Part shown: in pieces, positions 12,401 through 25,653 of the stretch
How the letters are laid out: every line of letters starts with the position of its first letter
Numbering within the stretch: position 1 is the first letter of the stretch
Source: Hippophae tibetana
Taxonomy: Eukaryota; Streptophyta; Magnoliopsida; Rosales; Elaeagnaceae
Assembly (NCBI GenBank): GCA_037013495.1
Contig: CM072810.1
Location: forward strand, 26,875,843 to 26,939,842
Direction: 5' to 3'
Length of the DNA: 64,000 nt
Notes under the pieces: generated by a model
Told to the model about the DNA's origin: nothing
What the model saw: only the letters and a program-made list of their open reading frames with translations
Database searches by the model: none
Translations under genes and position numbers: made by a program

Positions 12401-15400
12401 TCCATTCAACTATATAATTATAGATTTATTTCATCGTTGAAATGCCTATATGAGTGCTATCCAAAATGTTTCATGTTCTTTTGAAGAAGGTTAATTTTAA
12501 ATTCAACTTAATAATCATTTTAGAGCTCGAATTACCTTTTTTTTAATATCTATGAAAAAGGGTCTCTTCTTCCTATGAAATTTAGTAAATCTCACGGCAA
12601 GTAGAGCCACTTTCTCTTCATTGAGATTAGAGTCATCATTTCTAACAATTGGTTTAAAAACATGTTCGCTCGGACCACTATCCTTGATGTCTTAAGAGCC
12701 AAGTTCTCTCCCTTCTCGAAAGTATATTACTCTCATCTTGGCCACTAGTGATGTAGTTCGAATGCCTGCCCAACATATTCGTTTAACAGTAAGTTCAATT
12801 GGCTTATACATGGACTTAAGCAAGGTAATTTGGCATGAAAATGATAAGGTAGTATTGGAATGATTTTCTCAATCTAATTTTCTTTGCTAATAGGTCCACC
12901 CAAGTTTTAAAAGTAGTTGATTACGTTTGAAAAATATGCAAAGTCTTTGTCCAAAGTTTCATCCTCTTGCATGATATAGATTTCACAATTTTAATTCAAC
13001 TATATAATTCTAGATTTATTTTATCGTTGATATGCCTATATGAGTGGTCTCCAAAATGTTTCATGTTCTTTTGAAGAAGTTTAATTTTAATTTCAACTTA
13101 ATAATCATTTTAGAGATCGAATTACCTTTTTTTTAATATCCCTGAAAAAGGGCCTCTTCTTCCTATGAAATTTAGTAAATCTCACGGCAAGTAGAGCCAC
13201 TTTCTCTTCATTGAGATAAGAGTCATCATTTCTAACAATTGGGTTAAAAACATGTTCGCTCGGACCACTGTCCTTGATGTCTTAAGAACCAAGTTCTCTC
13301 CTTTCTCGAAAGTATATTACTCTCATCTTGGCCACTAGTGATGTAGTTCGAAAGCCTGCCCAACAGATTCGTTTAACAGTAAGTTCAATTGGCTTATACA
13401 TGGACTTAAGCAAGGTAATTTGGCATGAAAATGATAAGGTAGTATTGGAAGGATTTTCTCAATCTAATTTTCTTTGCTAATAGGTCCACCCAAGTTTTAA
13501 AAGAAGTTGATTACGTTTGAAAAATATGCAAAGTCTTTGTCCAAAGTTTCATCCTCTTGCATGATATAGATTTCAAAATTTCCATTCAACTATATAATTC
13601 TAGATTTATTTTATCGTTGATATGCCTATATGAGTGGTCTCCAAAATGTTTCAGGTTCTTTTGAAGAAGTTTAATTTTAATTTCAACTTAATAATCATTT
13701 TAGAGCTCGAATTACCTTTTTTTTAATATCTATGAAAAAGGGTCTCTTCTTCCTATGAAATTTAGTAAATCTCACGGCAAGTAGAGCCATTTTCTCTTCC
13801 TTGAGATTAGAGTCATCATTTCTAACAATTGGTTTAAAAACATGTTCGCTCGGACCACTATCCTTGATGTCTTAAGAGCCAAGTTCTCTCCCTTCTCGAA
13901 AGTATATTACTCTCATCTTGGCCACTAGTGATGTAGTTCGAATGCCTGCCCAACATATTCGTTTAACAGTAAGTTCAATTGGCTTATACATGGACTTAAG
14001 CAAGGTATTTTAACATGAAAATGATACGGTAGTATTGGAATGATTTTCTCATTCTAATTTTCTCTACTAATAGGTCTACCCAAGTTTTAAAAGTAGTTGA
14101 TTATGTTTGAAAAATATGCAAACACTTTGTCCAAAGTTTCATCCTCTTGCATGATATAGATTTCAAAATTTCCATTCAACTATATAATTCTAGATTTAAT
14201 TTATCGTTGATATGCCTATATGAGTGGTCTCCAAAATGTTTCATCTTCTTTTGAAGAAGTTTAATTTTAATTTCAACTTAATAATCATTTTAGAGCTCGA
14301 ATTACCTTTTTTTTAATATCCCTGAAAAAGGGTCTCTTCTTCCTATGAAATTTAGTAAATCTCACGGCAAGTAGAGCCACTTTCTCTTCATTGAGATAAG
14401 AGTCATCATTTCTAACAATTGGGTTAAAAACATGTTCGCTCGGACCACTGTCCTTGATGTCTTAAGAGCCAAGTTCTCTCCTTTCTCGAAAGTATATTAC
14501 TCTCATCTTGGCCACTAGTGATGTAGTTCGAAAGCCTGCCCAACAGATTCGTTTAACAGTAAGTTCAATTGGCTTATACATGGACTTAAGCAAGGTAATT
14601 TGGCATGAAAATGATAAGGTAGTATTGGAAGGATTTTCTCAATCTAATTTTCTTTGCTAATAGGTCCACCCAAGTTTTAAAAGAAGTTGATTACGTTTGA
14701 AAAATATGCAAAGTCTTTGTCCAAAGTTTCATCCTCTTGCATGATATAGATTTCAAAATTTCCATTCAACTATATAATTCTAGATTTATTTTATCGTTGA
14801 TATGCCTATATGAGTGGTCTCCAAAATGTTTCAGGTTCTTTTGAAGAAGTTTAATTTTAATTTCAACTTAATAATCATTTTAGAGCTCGAATTACCTTTT
14901 TTTTAATATCTATGAAAAAGGGTCTCTTCTTCCTATGAAATTTAGTAAATCTCACGGCAAGTAGAGCCACTTTCTCTTCATTGAGATTAGAGTCATCATT
15001 TCTAACAATTGGTTTAAAAACATGTTCGCTCGGACCACTATCCTTGATGTCTTAAGAGCCAAGTTCTCTCCCTTCTCGAAAGTATATTACTCTCATCTTG
15101 GCCACTAGTGATGTAGTTCGAATGCCTGCCCAACATATTCGTTTAACAGTAAGTTCAATTGGCTTATACATGGACTTAAGCAAGGTAATTTAACATGAAA
15201 ATGATACGGTAGTATTGGAATGATTTTCTCATTCTAATTTTCTCTACTAATAGGTCTACCCAAGTTTTAAAAGTAGTTGATTATGTTTGAAAAATATGCA
15301 AACACTTTGTCCAAAGTTTCATCCTCTTGCATGATATAGATTTCAAAATTTCCATTCAACTATATAATTCTAGATTTATTTTATCGTTGATATGCCTATA

Positions 15401-15935
15401 TGAGTGGTCTCCAAAATGTTTCATGGTCTTTTGAAAAATTTTAATTTTAAATTCAACTTAATAATCATTTTAGAGCTCGAATTACCTTTTTTTTTAATAT
15501 CCCTGAAAATGGGATTCTTCTTCCTATGAAATTTAGTAAATCTCACGGCAAGTAGAGCCACTTTCTCTTCATTGAGATTAGAGTCATCATTTCTAACAAT
15601 TGGGTTAAAAACATGTTCCTCGGACCACTACCCTTGATGTCTTAAGAGCCAAGTTCTCTCCCTTCTCGAAAGTATATTACTCTCCTCTTGGCCACTAGTG
15701 ATGTAGTTCGAATGCCTGCCCAACATATTCGTTTAACAGTAAGTTCAATTGGCTTATACATGGACTTAAGCAAGGTAATTTGGCATGAAAATGATAAGGT
15801 AGTATTGGAATGATTTTCTCAATCTAATTTTCTTTGCTAATAGGTCCACCCAAGTTTTAAAAGTAGTTGATTACGTTTGAAAAATATGCAAAGTCTTTGT
15901 CCAAAGTTTCATCCTCTTGCTTGATATAGATTTCA
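9443..15935. repeat. Mixed-order block, monomers 17-27
   Basis: Starts are 9443, 10033, 10623, 11214, 11804, 12396, 12986, 13576, 14166, 14756 and 15346. Reading classes from their linked variants, the order is about B, D-like, C, A', C-like, A, B, D, B, D, C. This is where the class set later used in the trimer array first appears together: CACAATTTTAATTC at the start of B copies 17 and 23, CAGGTTC in D copies 24 and 26, and CATGGTC in C copies 19 and 27. Monomer 21 has 10 T, the longest tract seen, and is 592 bp. Monomer 27 has 9 T but lacks one C in GTTCCTCGG (about 15618), so it is again 590 bp. Confidence 0.75.
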
Positions 15936-16525
15936 AAATTTTAATTCAACTATATAATTCTAGATTTATTTTATCGTTGATATGCCTATATGAGTGGTCT
16001 CCAAAATGTTTCATGTTCTTTTGAAGAATTTTAATTTTAATTTCAACTTAATAATCATTTTAGAGCTCGAATTACCTTTTTTTTAATATCCCTGAAAAAG
16101 GGTCTCTTCTTCCTATGAAATTTAGTAAATCTCACGGCAAGTAGAGCCACTTTCTCTTCATTGAGATAAGAGTCATCATTTCTAACAATTGGGTTAAAAA
16201 CATGTTCGCTCGGACCACTGTCCTTGATGTCTTAAGAGCCAAGTTCTCTCCTTTCTCGAAAGTATATTACTCTCATCTTGGCCACTAGTGATGTAGTTCG
16301 AAAGCCTGCCCAACAGATTCGTTTAACAGTAAGTTCAATTGGCTTATACATGGACTTAAGCATGGTAATTTGGCATGAAAATGATAAGGTAGTATTGGAA
16401 GGATTTTCTCAATCTAATTTTCTTTGCTAATAGGTCCACCCAAGTTTTAAAAGAAGTTGATTACGTTTGAAAAATATGCAAAGTCTTTGTCCAAAGTTTC
16501 ATCCTCTTGCATGATATAGATTTCA

Positions 16526-18296
16526 AAATTTCCATTCAACTATATAATTCTAGATTTATTTTATCGTTGATATGCCTATATGAGTGGTCTCCAAAATGTT
16601 TCAGGTTCTTTTGAAGAAGTTTAATTTTAATTTCAACTCAATAATCATTTTAGAGCTCGAATTACCTTTTTTTTAATATCCCTGAAAAAGGGTCTCTTCT
16701 TCTTATGAAATTTAGTAAATCTCACGGCAAGTAGAGCCACTTTCTCTTCATTGAGATTAGAGTCATCATTTCTAACAATTGGTTTAAAAACATGTTCGCT
16801 CGGACCACTATCCTTGATGTCTTAAGAGCCAAGTTCTCTCCCTTCTCGAAAGTATTTTACTCTCATCTTGGCCACTAGTGATGTAGTTCGAATGCCTGCC
16901 CAACATATTCGTTTAACAGTAAGTTCAATTGGCTTATACATGGACATAAGCAAGGTAATTTAACATGAAAATGATACGGTAGTATTGGAATGATTTTCTC
17001 ATTCTAATTTTCTCTACTAATAGGTCTACCCAAGTTTTAAAAGTAGTTGATTATGTTTGAAAAATATGCAAACACTTTGTCCAAAGTTTCATCCTCTTGC
17101 ATGATATAGATTTCAAAATTTCCATTCAACTATATAATTCTAGATTTATTTTATCGTTGATATGCCTATATGAGTGGTCTCCAAAATGTTTCATGGTCTT
17201 TTGAAAGAGTTTAATTTTAAATTCAACTTAATAATCATTGTAGAGCTCGAATTACCTTTTTTTTTAATATCCCTGAAAATGGGATTCTTCTTCCTATGAA
17301 ATTTAGTAAATCTCACGGCAAGTAGAGCCACTTTCTCTTCATTGAGATTAGAGTCATCATTTCTAACAATTGGGTTAAAAACATGTTCCCTCGGACCACT
17401 ACCCTTGATGTCTTAAGAGCCAAGTTCTCTCCCCTCTCGAAAGTATATTACTCTCCTCTTGGCCACTAGTGATGTAGTTCGAATGCCTGCCCAACATATT
17501 CGTTTAACAGTAAGTTCAATTGGCTTATACATGGACTTAAGCAAGGTAATTTGGCATGAAAATGATAAGGTAGTATTGGAATGATTTTCTCAATCTAATT
17601 TTCTTTGCTAATAGGTCCACCCATGTTTTAAAAGTAGTTGATTACGTTTGAAAAATATGCAAAGTCTTTGTCCAAAGTTTCATCCTCTTGCATGATATAG
17701 ATTTCACAATTTTAATTCAACTATATAATTCTAGATTTATTTTATCGTTGATATGCCTATATGAGTGGTCTCCAAAATGTTTCATGTTCTTTTGAAGAAG
17801 TTTAATTTTAATTTCAACTTAATAATCATTTTAGAGCTCGAATTACCTTTTTTTTAATATCCCTGAAAAAGGGTCTCTTCTTCATATGAAATTTAGTAAA
17901 TCTCACGGCAAGTAGAGCCACTTCCTCTTCATTGAGATAAGAGTCATCATTTCTAACAATTGGGTTAAAAACATGTTCGCTCGGACCACTGTCCTTGATG
18001 TCTTAAGAGCCAAGTTCTCTCCGTTCTCGAAAGTATATTACTCTCATCTTGGCCACTAGTGATGTAGTTCGAAAGCCTGCCCAACAGATTCGTTTAACAG
18101 TAAGTTCAATTGGCTTATACCTGGACTTAAGCAAGGTAATTTGGCATGAAAATGATAAGGTAGTATTGGAAGGATTTTCTCAATCTAATTTTCTTTGCTA
18201 ATAGGTCCACCCAAGTTTTAAAAGAAGTTGATTACGTTTGAAAAATATACAAAGTCTTTGTCCAAAGTTTCATCCTCTTGCATGATATAGATTTCA
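16526..18296. repeat. Left unit of a young duplication inside the trimer array
   Basis: Monomers 29-31 (D, C, B) share private variants with monomers 32-34 at 18297-20067. The D copies share CTTATGAAAT, GTATTTTAC and GGACATAAGC. The C copies share CATTGTAGAGC, CCCCTCTCG and CCCATGTTTT. The B copies share TTCATATGAAAT, CACTTCCTCTT, CCGTTCTCG and TACCTGGAC. The other trimer copies lack these. The shared unit is offset by one monomer from the trimer phase used above, so it marks the actual duplicated segment. Confidence 0.8.
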
Positions 18297-20067
18297 AAAT
18301 TTCCATTCAACTATATAATTCTAGATTTATTTTATCGTTGATATGCCTATATGAGTGGTCTCCAAAATGTTTCAGGTTCTTTTGAAGAAGTTTAATTTTA
18401 ATTTCAACTTAATAATCATTTTAGAGCTCGAATTACCTTTTTTTTAATATCCCTGAAAAAGGGTCTCTTCTTCTTATGAAATTTAGTAAATCTCACGGCA
18501 AGTAGAGCCACTTTCTCTTCATTGAGATTAGAGTCATCATTTCTAACAATTGGTTTAAAAACATGTTCGCTCGGACCACTATCCTTGATGTCTTAAGAGC
18601 CAAGTTCTCTCCCTTCTCGAAAGTATTTTACTCTCATCTTGGCCACTAGTGATGTAGTTCGAATGCCTGCCCAACATATTCGTTTAACAGTAAGTTCAAT
18701 TGGCTTATACATGGACATAAGCAAGGTAATTTAACATGAAAATGATACGGTAGTATTGGAATGATTTTCTCATTCTAATTTTCTCTACTAATAGGTCTAC
18801 CCGAGTTTTAAAAGTAGTTGATTATGTTTGAAAAATATGCAAACACTTTGTCCAAAGTTTCATCCTCTTGCATGATATAGATTTCAAAATTACCATTCAA
18901 CTATATAATTCTAGATTTATTTTATCGTTGATATGCCTATATGAGTGGTCTCCAAAATGTTTCATGGTCTTTTGAAAAAGTTTAATTTTAAATTCAACTT
19001 AATAATCATTGTAGAGCTCGAATTACCTTTTTTTTTAATATCCCTGAAAATGGGATTCTTCTTCCTATGAAATTTAGTAAATCTCACGGCAAGTAGAGCC
19101 ACTATCTCTTCATTGAGATTAGAGTCATCATTTCTAACAATTGGGTTAAAAACATGTTCCCTCGGACCACTACCCTTGATGTCTTAAGAGCCAAGTTCTC
19201 TCCCCTCTCGCAAGTATATTACTCTCCTCTTGGCCACTAGTGATGTAGTTCGAATGCCTGCCCAACATATTCGTTTAACAGTAAGTTCAATTGGCTTATA
19301 CATGGACTTAAGCAAGGTAATTTGGCATGAAAATGATAAGGTAGTATTGGAATGATTTTCTCAATCTAATTTTCTTTGCTAATAGGTCCACCCATGTTTT
19401 AAAAGTACTTGATTACGTTTGAAAAATATGCAAAGTCTTTGTCCAAAGTTTCATCCTCTTGCATGATATAGATTTCACAATTTTAATTCAACTATATAAT
19501 TCTAGATTTATTTTATCGTTGATATGCCTATATGAGTGGTCTCCAAAATGTTTCATGTTCTTTTGAAGAAGTTTAATTTTAATTTCAACTTAATAATCAT
19601 TTTAGAGCTCGAATTACCTTTTTTTTAATATCCCTGAAAAAGGGTCTCTTCTTCATATGAAATTTAGTAAATCTCACGGCAAGTAGAGCCACTTCCTCTT
19701 TATTGAGATAAGAGTCATCATTTCTAACAATTGGGTTAAAAACATGTTCGCTCGGACCACTGTCCTTGATGTCTTAAGAGCCAAGTTCTCTCCGTTCTCG
19801 AAAGTATATTACTCTCATCTTGGCCACTAGTGATGTAGTTCGAAAGCCTGCCCAACAGATTCGTTTAACAGTAAGTTCAATTGGCTTATACCTGGACTTA
19901 AGCAAGGTAATTTGGCATGAAAATGATAAGGTAGTATTGGAAGGATTTTCTCAATCTAATTTTCTTTGCTAATAGGTCCACCCAAGTTTTAAAAGAAGTT
20001 GATTACGTTTGAAAAATATGCAAAGTCTTTGTCCAAAGTTTCATCCTCTTGCATGATATAGATTTCA
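18297..20067. repeat. Right unit of the young duplication inside the trimer array
   Basis: Monomers 32-34 carry the same private variants as monomers 29-31. Later single changes separate them: CCCCTCTCGCAAG at monomer 33 against CCCCTCTCGAAAG at monomer 30, CTCTTTATTG at monomer 34 against CTCTTCATTG at monomer 31, and AAATTACCATTC at the start of monomer 33. The unit is 1771 bp long. The following monomers 35-36 revert to the ordinary trimer sequence, apart from CCAACATCTCTCCC in monomer 36. Confidence 0.8.
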
Positions 20068-23000
20068 AAATTTCCATTCAACTATATAATTCTAGATTTA
20101 TTTTATCGTTGATATGCCTATATGAGTGGTCTCCAAAATGTTTCAGGTTCTTTTGAAGAAGTTTAATTTTAATTTCAACTTAATAATCATTTTAGAGCTC
20201 GAATTACCTTTTTTTTAATATCCCTGAAAAAGGGTCTCTTCTTCCTATGAAATTTAGTAAATCTCACGGCAAGTAGAGCCACTTTCTCTTCATTGAGATT
20301 AGAGTCATCATTTCTAACAAATGGTTTAAAAACATGTTCGCTCGGACCACTATCCTTGATGTCTTAAGAGCCAAGTTCTCTCCCTTCTCGAAAGTATATT
20401 ACTCTCATCTTGGCCACTAGTGATGTAGTTCGAATGCCTGCCCAACATATTCGTTTAACAGAAAGTTCAATTGGCTTATACATGGAATTAAGCAAGGTAA
20501 TTTAACATGAAAATGATACGGTAGTATTGGAATGATTTTCTCATTCTAATTTTCTCTACTAATAGGTCTACCCAAGTTTTAAAAGTAGTTGATTATGTTT
20601 GAAAAATATGCAAACACTTTGTCCAAAGTTTCATCCTCTTGCATGATATAGATTTCAAAATTTCCATTCAACTATATAATTCTAGATTTATTTTATCGTT
20701 GATATGCCTATATGAGTGGTCTACAAAATGTTTCATGGTCTTTTGAAAAAGTTTAATTTTAAATTCAACTTAATAATCATTTTAGAGCTCGAATTACCTT
20801 TTTTTTTAATATCCCTGAAAATGGGATTCTTCTTCCTATGAAATTTAGTAAATCTCACGGCAAGTAGAGCCACTTTCTCTTCATTGAGATTAGAGTCATC
20901 ATTTCTAACAATTGGGTTAAAAACATGTTCACTCGGACCACTACCCTTGATGTCTTAAGAGCCAACATCTCTCCCTTCTCGAAAGTATATTACTCTCCTC
21001 TTGGCCACTAGTGATGTAGTTCGAATGCCTGCCCAACATATTCGTTTAACAGTAAGTTGAATTGGCTTATACATGGACTTAAGCAAGGTAATTTGGCATG
21101 AAAATGATAAGGTAGTATTGGAATGATTTTCTCAATCTAATTTTCTTTGCTAATAGGTCCACCCAAGTTTTAAAAGTAGTTGATTACGTTTGAAAAATAT
21201 GCAAAGTCTTTATCCAAAGTTTCATCCTCTTGCATGATATAGATTTCACAATTTTAATTCAACTATATAATTCTAGATTTATTTTATCGTTGATATGCCT
21301 ATATGAGTGGTCTCCAAAATGTTTCATGTTCTTTTGAAGAAGTTTAATTTTAATTTCAACTTAATAATCATTTTAGAGCTCGAATTACCTTTTTTTTAAT
21401 ATCCCTGAAAAAGGGTCTCTTCTTCCTATGAAATTTAGTAAATCTCACGGCAAGTAGAGCCACTTTCTCTTCATTGAGATAAGAGTTATCATTTCTAACA
21501 ATTGGGTTAAAAACATGTTCGCTCGGACCACTGTCCTTGATGTCTTAAGAGCCAAGTTCTCTCCTTTCTCGAAAGTATATTACTCTCATCTTGGCCACTA
21601 GTGATGTAGTTCGAAAGCCTGCCCAACAGATTCGTTTAACAGTAAGTTCAATTGGCTTATACATGGACTTAAGCAAGGTAATTTGGCATGAAAATGATAA
21701 GGTAGTATTGGAAGGATTTTCTCAATCTAATTTTCTTTGCTAATAGGTCCACCCAAGTTTTAAAAGAAGTTGATTACGTTTGAAAAATATGCAAAGTCTT
21801 TGTCCAAAGTTTCATCCTCTTGCATGATATAGATTTCAAAATTTCCATTCAACTATATAATTCTAGATTTATTTTATCGTTGATATGCCTATATGAGTGG
21901 TCTCCAAAATGTTTCAGGTTCTTTTGAAGAAGTTTAATTTTAATTTCAACTTAATAATCATTTTAGAGCTCGAATTACCTTTTTTTTAATATCCCTGAAA
22001 AAGGGTTTCTTCTTCCTATGAAATTTAGTAAATCTCACGGCAAGTAGAGCCACTTTCTCTTCATTGAGATTAGAGTCATCATTTCTAACAATTGGTTTAA
22101 AAACATGTTCGCTCGGACCACTATCCTTGATGTCTTAAGAGCCAAGTTCTCTCCCTTCTCGAAAGTATATTACTCTCATCTTGGCCACTAGTGATGTAGT
22201 TCGAATGCCTGCCCAACATATTCGTTTAACAGTAAATTCAATTGGCTTATACATGGACTTAAGCAAGGTAATTTAACATGAAAATGATACGGTAGTATTG
22301 GAATGATTTTCTCATTCTAATTTTCTCTACTAATAGGTCTACCCAAGTTTTAAAAGTAGTTGATTATGTTTGAAAAATATGCAAACACTTTGTCCAAAGT
22401 TTCATCCTCTTGCATGATATAGATTTCAAAATTTCCATTCAACTATATAATTCTAGATTTATTTTATCGTTGATATGCCTATATGAGTGGTCTCCAAAAT
22501 GTTTCATGGTCTTTTGAAAAAGTTTAATTTTAAATTCAACTTAATAATCATTTTAGAGCTCGAATTACCTTTTTTTTTAATATCCCTGAAAATGGGATTC
22601 TTCTTCCTATGAAATTTAGTAAATCTCACGGCAAGTAGAGCCACTTTCTCTTCATTGAGATTAGAGTCATCATTTCTAACAATTGGGTTAAAAACATGTT
22701 CACTCGGACCACTACCCTTGATGTCTTAAGAGCCAAGTTCTCTCCCTTCTCGAAAGTATATTACTCTCCTCTTGGCCACTAGTGATGTAGTTCGAATGCC
22801 TGCCCAACATATTCGTTTAACAGTAAGTTGAATTGGCTTATACATGGACTTAAGCAAGGTAATTTGGCATGAAAATGATAAGGTAGTATTGGAATGATTT
22901 TCTCAATCTAATTTTCTTTGCTAATAGGTCCACCCAAGTTTTAAAAGTAGTTGATTACGTTTGAAAAATATGCAAAGTCTTTGTCCAAAGTTTCATCCTC

Positions 23001-24209
23001 TTGCATGATATAGATTTCACAATTTTAATTCAACTATATAATTCTAGATTTATTTTATCGTTGATATGCCTATATGAGTGGTCTCCAAAATGTTTCATGT
23101 TCTTTTGAAGAAGTTTAATTTTAATTTCAACTTAATAATCATTTTAGATCTCGAATTACCTTTTTTTTAATATCCCTGAAAAAGGGTCTCTTCTTCCTAT
23201 GAAATTTAGTAAATCTCACGGCAAGTAGAGCCACTTTCTCTTCATTGAGATAAGAGTCATCATTTCTAACAATTGGGTTAAAAAAATGTTCGCTCGGACC
23301 ACTGTCCTTGATGTCTTAAGAGCCAAGTTATCTCCTTTCTCGAAAGTATATTACTCTCATCTTGGCCACTAGTGATGTAGTTCGAAAGCCTGCCCAACAT
23401 ATTCGTTTAACAGTAAGTTCAATTGGCTTATACATGGACTTAAGCAAGGTAATTTGGCATGAAAATGATAAGGTAGTATTGGAAGGATTTTCTCAATCTA
23501 ATTTTCTTTGCTAATAGGTCCACCAAAGTTTTAAAAGAAGTTGATTACGTTTGAAAAATATGCAAAGTCTTTGTCCAAAGTTTCATCCTCTTGCATGATA
23601 TAGATTTCAAAATTTCCATTCAACTATATAATTCTAGATTTATTTTATCGTTGGTATGCCTATATGAGTGGTCTCCAAAATGTTTCAGGTTCTTTTGAAG
23701 AAGTTTAATTTTAATTTCAACTTAATAATCACTTTAGAGCTCGAATTACCTTTTTTTTAATATCTATGAAAAAGGGTCTCTTCTTCCTATGAAATTTAGT
23801 AAATCTCACGGCAAGTAGAGCCACTTTCTCTTCATTGAGATTAGAGTCATCATTTCTAACAATTGGTTTAAAAACATGTTCGCTCGGACCACTATCCTTG
23901 ATGTCTTAAGAGCCAAGTTCTCTCCCTTCTCGAAAGTATATTACTCTCATCTTGGCCACTAGTGATGTAGTTCGAATGCCTGCCCAACATATTCGTTTAA
24001 CAGTAAGTTCAATTGGCTTATACATGGACTTAAGCAAGGTAATTTAACATGAAAATGATACGGTAGTATTGGAATGATTTTCTCATTCTAATTTTCTCTA
24101 CTAATAGGTCTACCCAAGTTTTAAAAGTAGTTGATTATGTTTGAAAAATATGCAAACACTTTGTCCAAAGTTTCATCCTCTTGCATGATATAGATTTCAA
24201 AATTTCCAT

Positions 24210-24497
24210 TCAACTATATAATTCTAGATTTATTTTATCGTTGATATGCCTATATGAGTGGTCTCCAAAATGTTTCATGTACTTTTCAAAAAATTTTAAT
24301 TTTAAATTCAACTTAATAATCATTTTAGAGCTCGAATTACCTTTTTTTTTAATATCCCTGAAAATGGGATTCTTCTTCCTATGAAATTTAGTAAATCTCA
24401 CGGCAAGTAGAGCCACTTTCTCTTCATTGAGATTAGAGTCATCATTTCTAACAATTGGGTTAAAAACATGTTCCCTCGGACCACTACCCTTGATGTC
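24210..24497 (-). pseudogene. Gag-like open frame remnant in the satellite unit (longest copy)
   Basis: On the minus strand of each monomer, a frame opens just after a TAA that lies in a conserved CTTAAG. In monomer 42 it stays open for 95 codons. It begins with an acidic stretch (NDDSNLNEEK), continues as ALLAVRFTKFHRKK, and then turns basic and serine-rich (KKKGNSSSK). An acidic patch, then A-L-L-x-x-R-F-x-x-F-x-R-K-K, then a basic tail resembles, from memory, the region just before the zinc knuckle in Gag of some plant LTR retrotransposons. No zinc knuckle is seen, and in most copies the frame ends after 58 codons because the T tract is 8, not 9. There is no ATG at its head. This is a possible ancestry of the unit, not a working gene. 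Chance resemblance is quite possible. Confidence 0.25.
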
Positions 24498-25653
24498 TTA
24501 AGAGCCAAGTTCTCTCCCTTCTCGAAAGTATATTACTCTCCTCTTGGCCACTAGTGATGTAGTTCGAAAGCCTGCCCAACATATTCGTTTAACAGTAAGT
24601 TGAATTGGCTTATACATGGACTTAAGCAAGGTAATTTGGCATGAAAATGATAAGGTAGTATTGGAATGATTTTCTCAATCTAATTTTCTTTGCTAATAGG
24701 TCCACCCAAGTTTTAAAAGTACTTGATTACGTTTGAAAAATATGCAAAGTCTTTGTCCAAAGTTTCATCCTCTTGCATGATATAGATTTCAAAATTTCTA
24801 TTCAACTATATAATTATAGATTTATTTCATCGTTGAAATGATTATATAAGTGCTATCGAAAATGTTTCATGTTCTTTTGAAGAAGGTTAATTTTAAATTC
24901 AACTTAATAATCATTTTAGAGCTCGAATTACCTTTTTTTTAATATCCCTGAAAAAGGGACTCTTCTTCCTATGAAATTTAGTAAATCTCACGGCAAGTAG
25001 AGCCACTTTCTCTTCATTGAGATTAGAGTCATCATTTCTAACAATTGGGTTAAAAACATGTTCGCTCGGACCACTATCCTTAATGTCTTAATAGCCAAGT
25101 TCTCTCCCTTCTCGAAAGTATATTACTCTCATCTTGGCCACTAGTGATGTAGTTCGAATGCCTGCCCAACATATTCGTTTAACAGTAAGTTCAATTGGCT
25201 TATACATGGACTTAAGCAAGGTAATTTGGCATGAAAATGATAAGGTAGTATTGGAATGATTTTCTCAATCTAATTTTCTCTACTAATAGGTCCACCCAAG
25301 TTTTAAAAGAAGTTGATTACGTTTGAAAAATATGCAAAGTCTTTGTCCAAAGTTTCATCCTCTTGCATGATATAGATTTGAAAATTTCCATTCAACTATA
25401 TAATTCTAGATTTATTTTATCGTTGATATGCCTATGTGAGTGGTCTCCAAAATGTTTCATGTTCTTTTGAAGAAGTTTAATATTAAATTCAACTTAATAA
25501 TCATTTTAGAGCTCGAATTACCTTTTTTTTAATATCCCTGAAAATGGGACTCTTCTTCCTATGAAATTTAGTAAATCTCACGGCAAGTAGAGCCACTTTC
25601 TCTTCATTGAGATTAGAGTCATCATTTCTAACAATTGGGTTAAAAACATGTTC

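Larger units (their letters stand above)
15936..24791. repeat. Regular B-D-C trimeric HOR, five copies of about 1771 bp
   Basis: Monomers 28-42 repeat with strict period three. The first of each trimer (B) mostly begins CACAATTTTAATTC (AAAATTTTAATTC in the first copy) and carries GATAAG, ACTGTCC, AAAGCCTG and GGAAGG. The second (D) carries CAGGTTC, ATTGGTTT and TAACATG. The third (C) carries 9 T, GAAAATGGGATTC, ACTACCC and CTCCTCTTGG. Trimers start at 15936, 17707, 19478, 21249 and 23020. Inner monomers start at 16526, 17116, 18297, 18887, 20068, 20658, 21839, 22429, 23610 and 24200. Four trimers are 1771 bp and the last is 1772 bp. This is the most orderly part of the window. It is replaced at 24792 by a class A' monomer. 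Confidence 0.92.

Noticed and set aside
24181..24384. Plus-strand open frame of 67 codons
   Set aside because: It starts at TTG, lies wholly inside monomer 42, and is open only because of two one-base insertions in that copy (9 T, and one base near 24290). Other monomers do not keep it. No family resemblance was seen.
24210..24416. Minus-strand open frame of 68 codons taken as a gene
   Set aside because: Its start is GTG inside a longer frame with no ATG at its head, and the frame is shortened in most of the other monomers. I keep it only as a possible gag remnant, not as a gene.
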